Source: an uncultured Clostridia bacterium (GTDB lineage: Bacteria > Bacillota > Clostridia > UBA1381). From it: DNA of 23,393 nt. Position numbers and translations under genes: made by a program. Shown here one piece after another: positions 1-6,979 of this stretch. The notes beneath the pieces are model-generated. The model ran no database searches and was not told the origin of the DNA. It worked only from the letters and a program-made list of their open reading frames with translations. The stretch lies in the NCBI GenBank assembly GCA_934463455.1, contig CAKSJU010000026.1, forward strand, positions 1-23,393, in the 5' to 3' direction. Each line of letters starts with the position of its first letter. The first letter of the stretch is position 1.

Positions 1-95
1 CCCTCTTTGTCAATCCTTTTTCGACATTTTTTTCTTTTTTGGGTATTTTGTATAATTTACAATATACATTATGCACTTTTTAATCTTTAAATATA

Positions 96-129
96 CAAAA
101 ACCCGTGTGCTGCAATACAGCACACGGGT
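96..129 (-). terminator. Intrinsic terminator after the sugar-importer ATPase
   Basis: A perfect 12-bp stem (101-112 with 118-129, 5-nt loop) lies 12 nt after the ATPase stop codon. On the minus strand it is followed by a U run, as expected for a Rho-independent terminator. The remaining bases 1-95 are AT-rich with no gene. A TTGACA hexamer at 8-13 (minus) could be the -35 of a promoter for a gene beyond the window edge. Confidence 0.9.
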
Positions 130-140
130 CAGTACATCTA

Positions 141-1253
141 TTAGTGAATGATTACCAATTCGGTATCTTTATCAAACAAGTGCATCTTGTTTACATCAAA
201 TACAATCTTAAGCGTATCATTAACCTTTGCTGTAGAGCGTTGATTAACTCTTGCTGTTATTGGCAATCCCGCAACTGTAAGATACAAATATGTTTCTGCA
301 CCAAGCATCTCGGTTACATCAACAAATGCGCTGACAACAGATGTCGGCTGTGCGGCAACCATTGCTTCATCATCATGAATATCTTCAGGTCTGATACCTA
401 TAACAACTTCTTTACCTATATATTCTTTTAATTCCGGTCTGGAAGCCTTACCCTCCGGAAGCTTAATTGACTCGTTGCCGAAATCAACATACAAACCGTC
501 ATCTTTTTGATTAAGATTAGCTGTAATAAAGTTCATTTGCGGACTTCCTATAAATCCGCCGACAAACATGTTACACGGTTTGTTGTACAGATTAATAGGC
601 GAATCAACCTGTTGAATGATACCGTCTTTCATAACAACGATTCTGCTACCCATTGTCATAGCTTCGGTTTGGTCATGAGTAACATATATAAATGTTGTTT
701 GCAGCTTTTTATGAAGCTTGTTAATTTCTGTTCTCATTGCAACTCTGAGCTTTGCATCAAGGTTTGACAAAGGCTCATCCATAAGGAATACTTTAGGTTC
801 ACGTACAATTGCACGACCCAAAGCAACACGTTGTCTCTGACCGCCGGATAAAGCCTTCGGTTTTCTTTCAAGCAAATGCTCAATGTCCAAAATCTTAGCA
901 GCCTCAACAACACGTTTTTTGATTTCAGCCTTTGGTGTCTTTCTTAATTTAAGACCGAAAGCCATATTATCAAAAACAGTCATGTGCGGATACAACGCGT
1001 AGTTTTGGAAAACCATTGCAATATCTCTGTCCTTGGGGGCAACGTCATTAACCATTTTTCCGTCAATATAGAGTTCACCCTCCGAAATTTCCTCCAAGCC
1101 GGCAATCATTCTCAATGTTGTTGATTTTCCGCATCCTGAAGGACCAACCAATACGATAAATTCTTTATCCGCTATATCAAGGCAAAAATCGCCTACGGCT
1201 GTTACACCGCCCGGATATCTTTTATAAATGTGTTTTAATTGCAAATCAGCCAT
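141..1253 (-). CDS. ugpC: Carbohydrate ABC importer ATP-binding protein (MsmX/UgpC/MalK family)
   Basis: This is the cytoplasmic ATPase that powers oligosaccharide or glycerol-phosphate importers (CUT1 family). It has Walker A GPSGCGKST, signature LSGGQRQRV, Walker B VFLMDEP with the D-loop SNLDAKLR, and the switch histidine in THDQTEAM. The C-terminal third matches the TOBE/OB regulatory region, including GIRPEDI. The predicted length of 370 residues is normal for the family. I chose the ATG at 1253 because GGAGAGGAG lies 8 nt upstream and the protein then begins MADLQLKHIYKRYPGG, the usual start; the reading frame extends 23 codons further without family similarity. No permease or binding-protein gene is adjacent and the gene has its own terminator. 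It is therefore probably a shared ATPase serving several sugar importers, as MsmX does in Bacillus. The symbol is approximate; msmX or msmK would serve equally. Confidence 0.93.
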   Translation of the reverse strand: MADLQLKHIYKRYPGGVTAVGDFCLDIADKEFIVLVGPSGCGKSTTLRMIAGLEEISEGELYIDGKMVNDVAPKDRDIAMVFQNYALYPHMTVFDNMAFGLKLRKTPKAEIKKRVVEAAKILDIEHLLERKPKALSGGQRQRVALGRAIVREPKVFLMDEPLSNLDAKLRVAMRTEINKLHKKLQTTFIYVTHDQTEAMTMGSRIVVMKDGIIQQVDSPINLYNKPCNMFVGGFIGSPQMNFITANLNQKDDGLYVDFGNESIKLPEGKASRPELKEYIGKEVVIGIRPEDIHDDEAMVAAQPTSVVSAFVDVTEMLGAETYLYLTVAGLPITARVNQRSTAKVNDTLKIVFDVNKMHLFDKDTELVIIH

Positions 1254-1324
1254 TAAAATAGCTCCTCTCCATGTACCTGACATTACAGTCCTGTTTTTAT
1301 TATTACATCTATATGATAACATAC

Positions 1325-1364
1325 TTTTACCAAAAATAAAAGTCGTTTTTTTACCAAAAATAAA
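1325..1364 (-). repeat. Two 16-bp direct repeats upstream of the sugar ATPase
   Basis: The 16-mer TTTATTTTTGGTAAAA (minus strand) occurs at 1349-1364 and again at 1325-1340, exactly 24 bp apart, about 70-110 bp upstream of the ATPase start. The placement suggests tandem operators or an activator site. I see no good sigma-A promoter in this 262-bp gap. A LacI-like centre, AAACGTTT, also lies at 1389-1396, but its flanks fit a catabolite-response element poorly. The function is inferred. Confidence 0.5.
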
Positions 1365-1479
1365 GGTTTTTTTTTAGCACAAATAACGAAACGTTTTTAT
1401 CATGCTTAAATTTTTTGCATTTTAGGCATAAAATATAAGCAATATTGAACAAAAGATTTTTTATGCTAAAAGTGAGCGT

Positions 1480-1513
1480 AAAAAAAAGCGATGTGAAAAA
1501 CATCGCTTTTTTT
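1480..1513 (-). terminator. Terminator after the coiled-coil gene
   Basis: AGCGATGT (1487-1494) pairs perfectly with ACATCGCT (1500-1507) around a 5-nt loop. It is flanked by seven A and seven T, so it would work on both strands. It begins just after the TGA of the coiled-coil gene at 1516 and separates that gene from the sugar ATPase. Confidence 0.9.
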
Positions 1514-1515
1514 AA

Positions 1516-1959
1516 TCAGTTGTTGTTAAAATACATTTTCTGTTCCTGAACGGTCTTTACAAGCTCTTCAAGATTTTTCTCAAGGGTATTGAGACGATCG
1601 TTGACATATTGGTCAAAGTCGTCTTTCTGCTGCGCGTAGTAATTCTTTGATTCGTTTTCTATAGCGTCCGCCTTTGCATACGCTTGTCTGGTGATTTCAT
1701 TTTCATCTACCATTTGAACCATTTTTTCTTCCGCGTTTTTAATCATTTCCTCCGATTTGGTTTCCGCTTCGGAGAGTATTCTCTGACGTTCGTTTTTTAC
1801 CCATTTTGCTTCTTTGAGTTCATCCGGAAATACCAATCTCATTTCCTGTATGTAATCCAAAATGTCTTCCTTATCGATAAGAATTTTACCGCTCAAAGGT
1901 ACAACCGGTGCCTTATCAACGGTTTCCTCCATCATATCGATTATCTCCATAATTTCCAT
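1516..1959 (-). CDS. Coiled-coil protein of the coaD neighbourhood (DivIVA-like or ATP-synthase-B-like)
   Basis: The protein is 147 residues, highly charged and almost entirely helical. After a short N-terminal segment ending VPLSGKILIDKEDI comes a conserved-looking block (RLVFPDELKEAKWVKNERQRIL), then a long heptad-like region rich in Glu, Lys and Gln that ends in three Asn. There is no signal peptide or membrane segment. Proteins like this, often labelled ATPase or DivIVA-like, commonly follow coaD in Clostridia; I recognise the context but know no proven function. The ATG at 1959 has GGAAAGG 13 nt upstream. An in-frame GTG at 1968 would sit only 4 nt from it. The reading frame stays open for 37 codons upstream, but that stretch is a structured RNA leader and is unlikely to be coding. 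Confidence 0.75.
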   Translation of the reverse strand: MEIMEIIDMMEETVDKAPVVPLSGKILIDKEDILDYIQEMRLVFPDELKEAKWVKNERQRILSEAETKSEEMIKNAEEKMVQMVDENEITRQAYAKADAIENESKNYYAQQKDDFDQYVNDRLNTLEKNLEELVKTVQEQKMYFNNN

Positions 1960-2097
1960 ACAATTCACATAACCTTTCCGCCCACAATTTATTATTGTAA
2001 CACAAGCTTTATTCGTGGGCCGGATAAAGCCTTTGTGTACCAAGCCTGCCTGTCCGAGCAGGAATATCACAGCCTCTTGTGCCGTAAAAAACTAAAA
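1960..2097 (-). ncRNA. Structured leader or small RNA candidate between coaD and the coiled-coil gene
   Basis: This 138-nt gap is far richer in pairing than other gaps here. A long hairpin (minus strand) pairs CACAA plus GCTTTAT with ATAAAGC plus TTGTG (2037-2033 and 2030-2024 with 2012-2001) around an 11-nt loop containing GCCCAC. That loop can pair with GTGGGC (1984-1979), immediately before the GGAAAGG ribosome-binding site, forming a possible pseudoknot. A second hairpin, CCTGC/GCAGG, lies at 2045-2062, and a CACA/TGTG stem at 2067-2081. I cannot name the RNA family. 6S-like RNA or a cis-regulatory leader are the options. No separate promoter or terminator was recognised. Confidence 0.45.
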
Positions 2098-2574
2098 TCA
2101 TTTATATTTTTCTTCAACAGTTTTGATGATTTCCGACGGTATAAGTCCGTCAAGCTCGCCGCGGTATTTAGCCACCTCTTTTACCATGCTTGAGCTTATG
2201 TACGAGAATTTTGTATCTGTCATAAGAAACATGGTTTCATACTCGGGGTTAAGTGCCTTATTAAGCAAAGCCATTTGAAATTCATACTCAAAATCTGCAA
2301 CGGTTCTAAGTCCTTTTACTATTACCGTAGCCTTATTTTTTTTTGCGAAATCCACCAGCAAACCGCTGAAAACGTCACATTCCACATTGTCTAAATCGGA
2401 GGTGACTTTTTTTATCATTTGCATACGCTCGTCCGCACTGAAAACAGGCTTTTTGTTAATATTATTAAGGACTCCGACTATGAGCTTATCATATACCTTC
2501 GACGCACGTCTTATAATGTCAAGGTGTCCGTTTGTAATAGGGTCAAAACTCCCCGGATAAACTGCAATTCTCAA
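2098..2574 (-). CDS. coaD: Phosphopantetheine adenylyltransferase
   Basis: This enzyme transfers AMP from ATP to 4'-phosphopantetheine to give dephospho-CoA, the fourth step of coenzyme A synthesis. The nucleotidyltransferase motif GSFDPITNGHLDII is at the N-terminus. VKGLRTVADFEYEFQM and the C-terminal signature ISSSMVKEVA follow. The length of 158 residues is typical. There is no in-frame ATG near the expected start: the codon giving (M)RIAVYPGSFDP is TTG at 2574, two bases after the rsmD stop. An in-frame CTG at 2580-2578 overlaps that stop as CTGA and would sit 6-7 nt from GGAAAGG. Either way the two genes are translationally coupled and initiation is not at ATG. Confidence 0.95.
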   Translation of the reverse strand: MRIAVYPGSFDPITNGHLDIIRRASKVYDKLIVGVLNNINKKPVFSADERMQMIKKVTSDLDNVECDVFSGLLVDFAKKNKATVIVKGLRTVADFEYEFQMALLNKALNPEYETMFLMTDTKFSYISSSMVKEVAKYRGELDGLIPSEIIKTVEEKYK

Positions 2575-2576
2575 AA

Positions 2577-3134
2577 TCAGTCTACATCCTTTCCGGATTT
2601 TCTTTTGTACACAGTTATATATGTTCTGCCGTATTTTCTTTGTTTTAATATTTCCAAGCCCTCAATCTCGCCGTGATCGTCACGAAAATCGCTTTCCAAT
2701 ACCGCAATACCGTCTTCGGACAATATTCCTCTTTCCGATACGGCAGTTAAAACCGGAATTACAAAGCCTTTATTGTACGGAGGGTCTAAAAAAATCACAT
2801 CAAAGTTGTTTTTATTTTCCGATACAAACTTTTCGGCAGTCGATACCACCGTTTTTGTCTTATCCGAAAAGTCCGTAAGCTCAATATTCTTTTTTATTAA
2901 CTCCATTGATTTTATGCTGCTGTCCACAATTACTGCATATTCCGCACCGCGGCTGAGCGCTTCAATCGAAAGAGCTCCGCTTCCGCCGAATAAATCCAAT
3001 ACTCTGCTTCCCGCAACATAACCGGCAATAAGATTAAAAATTGATTCCTTAACCCTATCGGTTGTAGGGCGAATATCCGTCCCCTCAAAAGAAATTAATT
3101 TTCGGCCGCGTCTTGAGCCTGAAATAACTCTCAT
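2577..3134 (-). CDS. rsmD: 16S rRNA (guanine(966)-N2)-methyltransferase
   Basis: RsmD methylates G966 of 16S rRNA on the 30S subunit using S-adenosylmethionine. The sequence begins MRVISGSRRGRKL, the classic family start. The SAM-binding segment is VLDLFGGSGALSIEALSRGA and the catalytic motif is VIFLDPPYNKG. At 185 residues it is normal length. ATG 3134 is preferred by homology. An in-frame ATG at 3146 exists, but it would directly abut the GAGAGGGG ribosome-binding site, whereas 3134 lies 13 nt from it. The gene is first in a two- or three-gene unit with coaD and the coiled-coil gene, a common Clostridia order, and has its own promoter. Confidence 0.95.
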   Translation of the reverse strand: MRVISGSRRGRKLISFEGTDIRPTTDRVKESIFNLIAGYVAGSRVLDLFGGSGALSIEALSRGAEYAVIVDSSIKSMELIKKNIELTDFSDKTKTVVSTAEKFVSENKNNFDVIFLDPPYNKGFVIPVLTAVSERGILSEDGIAVLESDFRDDHGEIEGLEILKQRKYGRTYITVYKRKSGKDVD

Positions 3135-3196
3135 TCGAAATATCATTCCCCTCTCAAAACACTCACTCTATATAAGCTGTTTATTATACATATTAT

Positions 3197-3225
3197 ATTG
3201 TATATCAAAAAAGACAAAACGTCAA
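3197..3225 (-). promoter_or_regulatory. Sigma-A promoter for rsmD-coaD
   Basis: TTGACG (3225-3220), a 17-bp spacer, then TACAAT (3202-3197) on the minus strand. This gives a leader of about 55 nt before the rsmD start. The gap to recG (3147-3304) is otherwise very AT-rich. It contains a weak 6-bp hairpin at 3275-3292 and a TTTTACAA pair at 3251-3270. No strong terminator for recG was found. Confidence 0.75.
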
Positions 3226-3304
3226 CATTATTTCATAATTTTTTTATTATTTTTACAAAATATTTTACAAATCAGTCATATTTTTTTATGACATGCTGTA
3301 AAAA

Positions 3305-5329
3305 TCAATTAATTATTATATCCTGCGGTAAAATTCTTTTCATTTTATCATAAACCTTTTTTTCTTCACCGTCAGCAAATACAATTTCTTTTTTTATGGT
3401 TTTTTCCGCTGCCTGTTGAGCCTTTTTCATAATATCAATATCTTCCGCAAGATTTGCTATTTTCATTTCCGGCAATCCATGCTGTCTTGTGCCGAAAAAA
3501 TCTCCCGGTCCGCGCAGCTTCAAGTCCTGCTCTGATATATAAAAACCATCGTTCGATTTGCACATTGTTTCAAGTCTTTTTTTTATTATGTCGCTTGTGT
3601 TTTTTGCAAACATTACGCAATATGCCTGTCTTTCTCCTCTGCCCACACGCCCGCGCAGCTGATGCAGCTGTGAAAGACCGAAGCGTTCCGCATTTTCTAT
3701 TATCATCATATTACTGTTAGGCACGTTGACTCCGACTTCTATTACGGTGGTTGAAACAAGAATATCAAGCTCATGTTTTTCAAATCTATCCATTATTTCA
3801 TCCTTTTCTTTTGCTTTCATTTTTCCATGAATCAGTCCTATCCGAAAATCCGGGAAAAGGTCAGCCAAGGATTTTGCCTTATCCGCCGCATTCTGCAAAT
3901 CCGAGCTCGCGGTTTCTTCTATAAGCGGGCAAACAACATAAACCTGCCCTCCATCTCTTACATTCTTTTCGATAAAATTGTTTATTCTTGTTCTCATTCC
4001 CTCTCCAACAGCATATGTTTCCACCTTTTTTCTGCCCGGCGGCAATTCATCAAGCGCCGAAATATCCAAATCTCCGCACAAAATCAATGCCAGCGTTCTC
4101 GGAATCGGCGTTGCCGTCATTACCAAACAATGCGGGTTATCACCTTTATTTGAAAGCGCCGCCCTTTGTTCAACGCCGAAACGGTGTTGCTCGTCCGCAA
4201 CCACCAGCCCGAGTTTTTTATATTCCACATCCTTTTGAATTACCGCATGCGTACCTATAACAATATCAATTTCTCCCGATTTTATTTTTTCGTATAATCT
4301 CTTCTTCTTTTTTGTACTGCCCGTAAGCAAGACAACATTAATACCTTTATCTTCAAAAAAAGACGTAAACGTTTCAAAATGCTGCGCGGCAAGTATTTCG
4401 GTAGGTGCCATAATAGCTGCCTGATACCCGTTCTTCACCGCTATATACATAGCGGCAGCCGCAACCGCTGTTTTCCCTGAACCTACATCCCCTTGAACAA
4501 GCCTCATCATAAGTTTTCCGCTTGTAAAATCCGCGCAAATTTCATCTATCACTCGTTTTTGTGCCCCGGTAAGCTGAAACGGCAAGGATGCTATGAAATC
4601 TTCTTTGCATGCAATGTCTGAAAAAGGCTGTTTTTTTACTCTTCTGCCCAGTCCTTTTTTATCAAGCAATGCAAGCTGCAAAAAATAAAGCTCTTCAAAA
4701 GCAAGACGCCTGTGTGCAATCCGAATCGCTTCTTCATCCTTCGGAAAATGAATATTTTTTATGGCATAATTTATCTGAGCAAGCTCATATTCACTCCGGA
4801 TTTGCGCCGGAAGATATTCATCTGCCGCTGCTTTCATTCCGACAGCTTGCAGCATTGCATTCTGAAGAATTTTCTGAGTAAGCTCTCCGGAAAGGGGGTA
4901 TACGGGCATTATCCTGCCGGTATATTTTCTTTGCCCGTTTTTTTCATAAATAGGATTAACCATCTCCCACATACCGCGATTTCTCGTAACCTTGCCGTAA
5001 AACACATATTCTTCTCCGACGCGGAACTGCCCCTTTACAAATCTGTTGTTATACCATATTATTGACATCACTCCGCTGTCGTCCGCAGTTTTCATGGAAT
5101 ATATAGTCATATTTTTTCTTATTCTTGTTTCCCTCACCGCCGAAAAAACACGCACCGACACACAAGCCTCCAAGCCCTCGCTCAAATTCTCAACCGGAAT
5201 ATCCTGACTTCTGTCTTCGTAATCTCTCGGGAAATAGTAAAGCAAATCTTCAACCGTGTTAATATTTTTCTTTCTGAATATTTTCGCTCTCGCTTCACCT
5301 ATGCCGCTCAGCTCCGTTATATCAGTCAC
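3305..5329 (-). CDS. recG: ATP-dependent DNA helicase RecG
   Basis: RecG is a superfamily 2 double-strand translocase that reverses stalled replication forks and remodels branched DNA. It has an N-terminal helix-hairpin-like LSGIGEARAKIF, then the OB-fold wedge domain (about residues 40-170). The helicase core follows: Walker A GDVGSGKTA, Walker B DEQHRFG, motif III TATPIPRTLAL and motif VI QLRGRVGRG. The 674-residue length fits the family. I chose GTG 5329 because AAGGCGGTGA, nearly a perfect anti-16S match, lies 5 nt upstream and the protein then starts MTDITELSGIG. The 25 upstream codons (from 5404) run through the promoter and are not coding. Confidence 0.95.
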   Translation of the reverse strand: MTDITELSGIGEARAKIFRKKNINTVEDLLYYFPRDYEDRSQDIPVENLSEGLEACVSVRVFSAVRETRIRKNMTIYSMKTADDSGVMSIIWYNNRFVKGQFRVGEEYVFYGKVTRNRGMWEMVNPIYEKNGQRKYTGRIMPVYPLSGELTQKILQNAMLQAVGMKAAADEYLPAQIRSEYELAQINYAIKNIHFPKDEEAIRIAHRRLAFEELYFLQLALLDKKGLGRRVKKQPFSDIACKEDFIASLPFQLTGAQKRVIDEICADFTSGKLMMRLVQGDVGSGKTAVAAAAMYIAVKNGYQAAIMAPTEILAAQHFETFTSFFEDKGINVVLLTGSTKKKKRLYEKIKSGEIDIVIGTHAVIQKDVEYKKLGLVVADEQHRFGVEQRAALSNKGDNPHCLVMTATPIPRTLALILCGDLDISALDELPPGRKKVETYAVGEGMRTRINNFIEKNVRDGGQVYVVCPLIEETASSDLQNAADKAKSLADLFPDFRIGLIHGKMKAKEKDEIMDRFEKHELDILVSTTVIEVGVNVPNSNMMIIENAERFGLSQLHQLRGRVGRGERQAYCVMFAKNTSDIIKKRLETMCKSNDGFYISEQDLKLRGPGDFFGTRQHGLPEMKIANLAEDIDIMKKAQQAAEKTIKKEIVFADGEEKKVYDKMKRILPQDIIIN

Positions 5330-5351
5330 ATGTCTCACCGCCTTTTTATTT

Positions 5352-5380
5352 ATTTTATCATGCCGGTGAATAAATGTCAA
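5352..5380 (-). promoter_or_regulatory. Sigma-A promoter for recG
   Basis: Perfect -35 TTGACA (5380-5375), 17-bp spacer, -10 TAAAAT (5357-5352) on the minus strand. The transcript would start near 5345, leaving only a short leader with the strong ribosome-binding site at 5344-5335. The promoter sits just downstream of the livF terminator, so recG is a separate unit. Confidence 0.85.
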
Positions 5381-5390
5381 ACATAAAAAT

Positions 5391-5432
5391 AAAACGATGT
5401 ACAAAAGCTCACCAAAAGCCGTACATCGTTTT
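5391..5432 (-). terminator. Bidirectional terminator between livF and recG
   Basis: AAAACGATGTAC (5391-5402) is perfectly complementary to GTACATCGTTTT (5421-5432), with an 18-nt loop. It lies 12 nt after the livF stop and ends the liv operon. Confidence 0.9.
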
Positions 5433-5444
5433 TATTATCATTTA

Positions 5445-6143
5445 TCAGCCGCCCAAATATGCTTTCTTAATTTCATCGCTTTGAGCAAGCTCCGCGCCCG
5501 TACCGGACAGCTTTATTCTGCCCGATTCCAGTACATATGCTCTGTTCGCTACTTCAAGAGCCATTTCCGCATTCTGCTCAACCAATAATATGGTTGTTCC
5601 GGCAGCATGCAGTTCTTTAATTATATCAAAAATTTGCTGTACCAAAATAGGAGCAAGTCCCATAGACGGTTCGTCAAGCATCAAAATCTTCGGTTTACTC
5701 ATCAGTGCTCTTCCCATTGCGAGCATTTGCTGCTCACCGCCCGAAAGAGTTCCCGCAATCTGATCTTTTCTGTGTTTTAATCTCGGGAAACGTTCAAATA
5801 CATTTTCAATATCCGCCTTTATATTTCCGTTGTTGACATACGCGCCCATTTCAAGATTTTCCAATACAGTCATTTGAAGAAAAATTCTTCTTCCCTCGGG
5901 AACATGTGCAAGCCCTCTTGCTACCAGCTTATGTGCTTCGGTATGCGAAATGTCTTCTCCCATCAGCTCTATACTTCCCGTTTTTGAACGCAGCAGTCCG
6001 GAAATTGTCTTTAATGTCGTTGTTTTTCCAGCACCGTTTGCGCCGATCAAAGCAACAATTTCACCCTCGTGAACTTCCAGCGACACTCCCTTGAGCGAAT
6101 GAATCTGTCCGTAATATACATTAATATCATTTACTTTCAGCAT
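5445..6143 (-). CDS. livF: Branched-chain amino-acid ABC importer ATPase LivF
   Basis: One of the two ATPases of the high-affinity leucine/isoleucine/valine importer. Walker A GANGAGKTTT, signature LSGGEQQMLAMGRAL, Walker B ILMLDEPSMGLAP and switch VEQNAEMAL are all present. The segment SGEERLS-equivalent of LivF, here HVPEGRRIF, is typical of the subfamily. At 232 residues it is normal. Its ATG overlaps the end of livG by 17 nt with a purine-rich site (GGGGCGG) about 8 nt upstream, so the two are translationally coupled. It is the last gene of the liv operon. Confidence 0.95.
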   Translation of the reverse strand: MLKVNDINVYYGQIHSLKGVSLEVHEGEIVALIGANGAGKTTTLKTISGLLRSKTGSIELMGEDISHTEAHKLVARGLAHVPEGRRIFLQMTVLENLEMGAYVNNGNIKADIENVFERFPRLKHRKDQIAGTLSGGEQQMLAMGRALMSKPKILMLDEPSMGLAPILVQQIFDIIKELHAAGTTILLVEQNAEMALEVANRAYVLESGRIKLSGTGAELAQSDEIKKAYLGG

Positions 6144-6978
6144 CTTTATCCGCCCCTTTCTTTTTTCCGAGATATGCTTCTATAACGGCAGGATTTGATT
6201 TTATCTCCTCCGGCGAGCCTTTAGCTATAATTTTTCCGTGGTCAAGAACGCATATGCCCTCGCAGATATTCATAACCAAGTTCATATCATGTTCAATCAG
6301 CAAAATAGCAATCTGAAAATTGTCTCTTATTTTTCTTATATTTTCCATAAGCTCCGCGGTTTCTGACGGGTTCATTCCGGCAGCAGGCTCATCAAGCAAA
6401 ATAATTCCCGGATGAGTAGCAAGCGCACGCACAATTTCAAGCCTTCTCTGTGCTCCGTACGGAAGTGAGCCTGCCTGATAGTTTGCCATATCTCTCATTC
6501 CGAAAAAGTCCAAAAGCTCAAGTGCTTCCTCTTTTGATTTTTTTTCGGACGAACGGTAACCGAAAAGATGCGTCACCGAATCAAAAAGATTTTGCTTTAT
6601 TGAATTATGAAGTCCCACCTTGACATTATCAAGTACGGTCATATTATTAAACAATCGTATATTTTGGAACGTTCTTGCTATGCCCATTCGGTTTACCTGC
6701 GCGCAGGTTTTTCTCGCAGTTGACTTACCGTCAAGAATTATATCTCCGCGCGTCGGCTGATATACGTTGGTCAGCAAGTTGAAAACCGTTGTTTTTCCTG
6801 CTCCGTTAGGACCTATGAGTCCCGCAATTTCAGTTCTTCCTACAGTGAGTGAAAAATCATCAACCGCAGTTAATCCGCCGAAATCAATACCCAGACGATG
6901 AGTTTCAAGAATGGGGGTTTTGCCCGAATCGCGTTCGGGTATAATAGAATTACTCGGTACCGGTACCATCTTTGACAT
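6127..6978 (-). CDS. livG: Branched-chain amino-acid ABC importer ATPase LivG
   Basis: Partner ATPase of LivF. Walker A is GPNGAGKTTVFNLL and Walker B IILLDEPAAGMNPSE. The atypical signature LPYGAQRRLEIVRAL, the LivG replacement for LSGGQ, is present, as is LIEHDMNLVM. With the start at ATG 6978 it has 283 residues. GGGAGGGGAG lies 4 nt upstream and the livM TGA ends one base before this ATG. The 11 upstream in-frame codons (to 7011) are inside livM and lack a ribosome-binding site. A non-conserved stretch of about 20 residues precedes the ABC domain. Confidence 0.95.
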   Translation of the reverse strand: MSKMVPVPSNSIIPERDSGKTPILETHRLGIDFGGLTAVDDFSLTVGRTEIAGLIGPNGAGKTTVFNLLTNVYQPTRGDIILDGKSTARKTCAQVNRMGIARTFQNIRLFNNMTVLDNVKVGLHNSIKQNLFDSVTHLFGYRSSEKKSKEEALELLDFFGMRDMANYQAGSLPYGAQRRLEIVRALATHPGIILLDEPAAGMNPSETAELMENIRKIRDNFQIAILLIEHDMNLVMNICEGICVLDHGKIIAKGSPEEIKSNPAVIEAYLGKKKGADKDAESK

Positions 6979-6979
6979 T

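Noticed and set aside
1387..1400. Catabolite-response element (CcpA site) upstream of the sugar ATPase
   Set aside because: Only the AAACGTTT centre fits; about four mismatches to the consensus in the flanks.
1960..2070. N-terminal extension of the coiled-coil protein
   Set aside because: The 37 extra codons coincide with the strongly paired leader and do not look like the family N-terminus.
1684..2193. 169-codon plus-strand open frame across the coiled-coil gene and coaD end
   Set aside because: Runs antisense to two real genes and the structured leader; Phe/His-rich composition typical of antisense translation.
3275..3292. Terminator for recG
   Set aside because: The 6-bp AT-rich stem has no proper U tract after it; too weak to call.
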